From DATJGF01 sp035495315 (lineage in GTDB: Bacteria; Verrucomicrobiota; Verrucomicrobiia; Limisphaerales; UBA8199): DNA of 50,579 nt. A program made the position numbers and the translations under genes. The notes beneath the pieces are model-generated. The model was not told the origin of the DNA. It did no database searches and saw only the letters and a list, made by a program, of their open reading frames with translations. The stretch is from the NCBI GenBank assembly GCA_035495315.1, contig DATJGF010000086.1, positions 1 through 50,579 on the forward strand. Reading direction: 5' to 3'. Below are positions 49,276-50,579 of the stretch, piece by piece (the stretch's first letter is position 1; every line of letters begins with the position of its first letter).

Positions 49276-50037
49276 TTAGTTGCTCAATGCCTGTGCGAGT
49301 TGTCGCAGTTCTTCTTCCACTTCTTCATTTGAACTCACGGTTTGCGAAACCTCATCACGCAGCAATTCTCCATATCGCTGACGCAAGCGGTGCACCGCGA
49401 CTCGCAACGCGCTCTCGCTCATTGATAAGCGTCCGCAAATACCCGAGTAGCCCGATCTCTGACGTTCCCCGGAAAGCAGAGGCTTCACCTCCCGAAACAG
49501 GGCGGCCTTGCCGGTGTCCAGGCATTCTCTTTCCAACGCGTTCATGGTTTGTTTCAGTACCGCCAAGGCCCATTGACGTTGAAAGTGCTTTTCCGGGGAG
49601 TGAGTATCGAGTGGTTCGAATTGATACCGCTGTTCCGGCATTTGCTCGTCCAACGAAATGAATTTGTAGTGGCCGCCCCGTTTTTGCCGATGTGCGCGCG
49701 ACCACTCTCGAGCAAGAAAGAAATTGAGTGTGGCCAGGAGAAAAGAGCGGAACCTGCCTTTACGGCTATCGGCCAGCCGCAAATGCTCCTTGGCAATAAG
49801 TTGTGCAAAAAAGTCCTGCGTCAGGTCCTGGGCGTCCTCGGCGCCGTAGCCTCGGCGTCGCACATAGACGTAAATGGGATACCAGTACGCGGCGCAAAGT
49901 TTTTCCAACGCATGATGGGCTGCTTCCGATGGGCCCTGTCCAGCGGCGGCGACCAGGTTCCAATGAGTGGTAGCGAAAATTCGTGGGGCGACTATTTCGG
50001 TTTCCTGCTCCGTCTCCGATGCATGCATGAGATCCAT
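49276..50037 (-). CDS. ECF-like sigma factor linked to the Ser/Thr kinase
   Basis: About 253 aa; the Met at 50028 is an alternative start. Region 2: IFATTHWNLVAAAGQGPSEA, LCAAYWYPIYVYVRRRGYGA, EDAQDLTQDFFAQLI, FRSFLLATLNFFLAREWSRA. Region 4: LSMSESALRVAVHRLRQRYG, preceded by a helix-rich linker longer than in classical ECF factors (FISLDEQMPEQRYQFEPLDT). This is the sigma type that regularly sits beside Ser/Thr kinases in Planctomycetes and Verrucomicrobia; the kinase gene starts 62 bases downstream. Control by phosphorylation is a reasonable inference, since no anti-sigma factor is seen. A divergent PAS gene lies across a 190-base gap. Confidence 0.92.
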   Translation of the reverse strand: MDLMHASETEQETEIVAPRIFATTHWNLVAAAGQGPSEAAHHALEKLCAAYWYPIYVYVRRRGYGAEDAQDLTQDFFAQLIAKEHLRLADSRKGRFRSFLLATLNFFLAREWSRAHRQKRGGHYKFISLDEQMPEQRYQFEPLDTHSPEKHFQRQWALAVLKQTMNALERECLDTGKAALFREVKPLLSGERQRSGYSGICGRLSMSESALRVAVHRLRQRYGELLRDEVSQTVSSNEEVEEELRQLAQALSN

Positions 50038-50165
50038 ATTTTAGATTTAACTTCGTCCTAATGTCAGTAGCTGAACTTCAGCTGCAGGTATGATAGCTCA
50101 GCCGCGAAAATGTTCCCTGAGCTGACTAGTCGGTGTGTAATCGTGGCAGGGTTTGCGAGCTCGTT

Positions 50166-50182
50166 CATAATAGCTTATTATG
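50166..50182. promoter_or_regulatory. AT-rich palindrome between sigma-factor and PAS genes
   Basis: cataata (50166-50172) and tattatg (50176-50182) are exact inverses around gct, 46 bases before the PAS-gene start. It could be an operator shared by the divergent genes. Evidence is symmetry and position only. Confidence 0.35.
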
Positions 50183-50228
50183 TCAATAAGACATCCAACA
50201 ATCAGTCGATCGTAACCGTATTTTTGTT

Positions 50229-50579
50229 ATGACTAACCCGGTGGCTGGAGTGCGTAAATGGGACGAAAGAGCCAGTGCAGGAGCGCTGCCGCTCCAGCAC
50301 ACTGAGGGGGTGTTCGAGAGCCTATTTGAGCGAAGCGCCGATGCAATCTGGTTATATGATCCTGAAAAGGGTTTGCTAACCGACTGCAACCAGGCGGCCG
50401 TCGCACTGATGGGCGCCGAGTGCAAGGAGCAATTTATCCCGGCGCGGCCGGAGGATATTTCGCCAACCCTTCAGCCGGATGGATCCCGCTCGGTGGACAA
50501 GACTGCGGAAGTAATCGCGATCGTTGAGAAGAAAAAGGGGCATCACTTTGAATGGCTTGTTCGGCGCCTGGACGGTCGT
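50229..50579 (+). CDS. PAS-domain protein, N-terminal fragment
   Basis: The ATG at 50229 opens a frame that runs off the right edge after 117 codons. After a 28-residue lead, a PAS domain begins: GVFESLFERSADAIWLYDPE, LLTDCNQAAVALMGAECKEQ, then ISPTLQPDGSRSVDKTAEVI and HHFEWLVRRLDG. Such N-termini normally lead to further PAS domains and a histidine kinase or GGDEF output, which cannot be seen here. The gene is divergent from the kinase-linked sigma factor. PAS identity is good; output unknown. Confidence 0.8.
   Translation, partial: MTNPVAGVRKWDERASAGALPLQHTEGVFESLFERSADAIWLYDPEKGLLTDCNQAAVALMGAECKEQFIPARPEDISPTLQPDGSRSVDKTAEVIAIVEKKKGHHFEWLVRRLDGR

Noticed and set aside
1..50579. tRNA, rRNA, CRISPR arrays, integrases or intact insertion sequences
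   Set aside because: No T-loop-like GGTTCGAAT context with a cloverleaf, no rRNA stretches, no regular spacer arrays and no transposase or integrase motifs were found on either strand.

Overview
The window most likely comes from a verrucomicrobial genome, probably the Pedosphaerales/Limisphaerales side (former subdivision 3). This is inferred from gene content: two short-helix prepilin-like proteins of the 'FTLIELLVVIAIIAIL...LLLP' type, a bactofilin pair, a sigma factor beside a Ser/Thr kinase-WD40 gene, a giant leucine-rich-repeat/FGE-sulfatase secreted protein, a recurrent C-terminal 'STNL..W...FYR' module in secreted proteins, and palindromic repeats in many intergenic gaps. No rRNA, tRNA, CRISPR array or intact transposase was seen.

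Layout. 0-0.55 kb: the 3' end of glutamine synthetase and a strong terminator. 1.1-3.3 kb: a GNAT acetyltransferase, a RidA-family gene broken by one frameshift, and a secreted CHRD/Ig/HYR protein broken by at least two. 3.6-8.7 kb: a PocR-AraC regulator followed by four tightly packed signalling genes: a kinase with a FixL-like PAS (His100 and Arg120 in haem-pocket positions), a single-domain receiver, a receiver-PAS-HisKA_3 kinase, and a NarL-type regulator. 8.7-11.3 kb: a secreted amidohydrolase divergent from a DUF1579 protein, a dispersed palindromic repeat, and an MGMT-like protein. 11.3-22.4 kb: an ADP-forming acyl-CoA synthetase fused to GNAT, an LtaS-like membrane sulfatase, a beta-barrel protein, pyruvate:ferredoxin oxidoreductase and its usual dihydroorotate-dehydrogenase-like partner. 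22.7-30.2 kb: an esterase, two prepilin-like genes flanking thrH, a HAD phosphatase overlapping a TPR gene, and a CAP-domain secreted protein. 30.3-36.1 kb: a promoter with a perfect palindrome ahead of a bactofilin and a zinc-ribbon bactofilin, a conserved unknown, a cupin, an ICMT-like methyltransferase, a HAD hydrolase and a SAM methyltransferase. 36.5-50 kb, nearly all on the minus strand: an 816-aa monohaem protein, an ECF sigma factor, the LRR-FGE giant, a receiver protein, a thrombospondin-3-repeat protein, a DUF3455 protein, a Ser/Thr kinase with WD40 tail and its sigma factor; then the start of a PAS protein on the plus strand.

How the genes may fit together (inference): pyruvate:ferredoxin oxidoreductase can make acetyl-CoA and reduced ferredoxin, and an active ADP-forming synthetase could turn acetyl-CoA into acetate and ATP. 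With a candidate haem-based oxygen sensor nearby, this suggests an organism that switches between oxic and anoxic metabolism. The right third looks like a surface and signalling region, where sigma factors and kinases sit beside large secreted repeat proteins.

The best candidates for something undescribed are the haem-PAS four-gene cascade, the zinc-ribbon bactofilin with its palindrome-marked promoter, and the minus-strand block with the monohaem propeller-like protein, ECF sigma factor and LRR-FGE protein.
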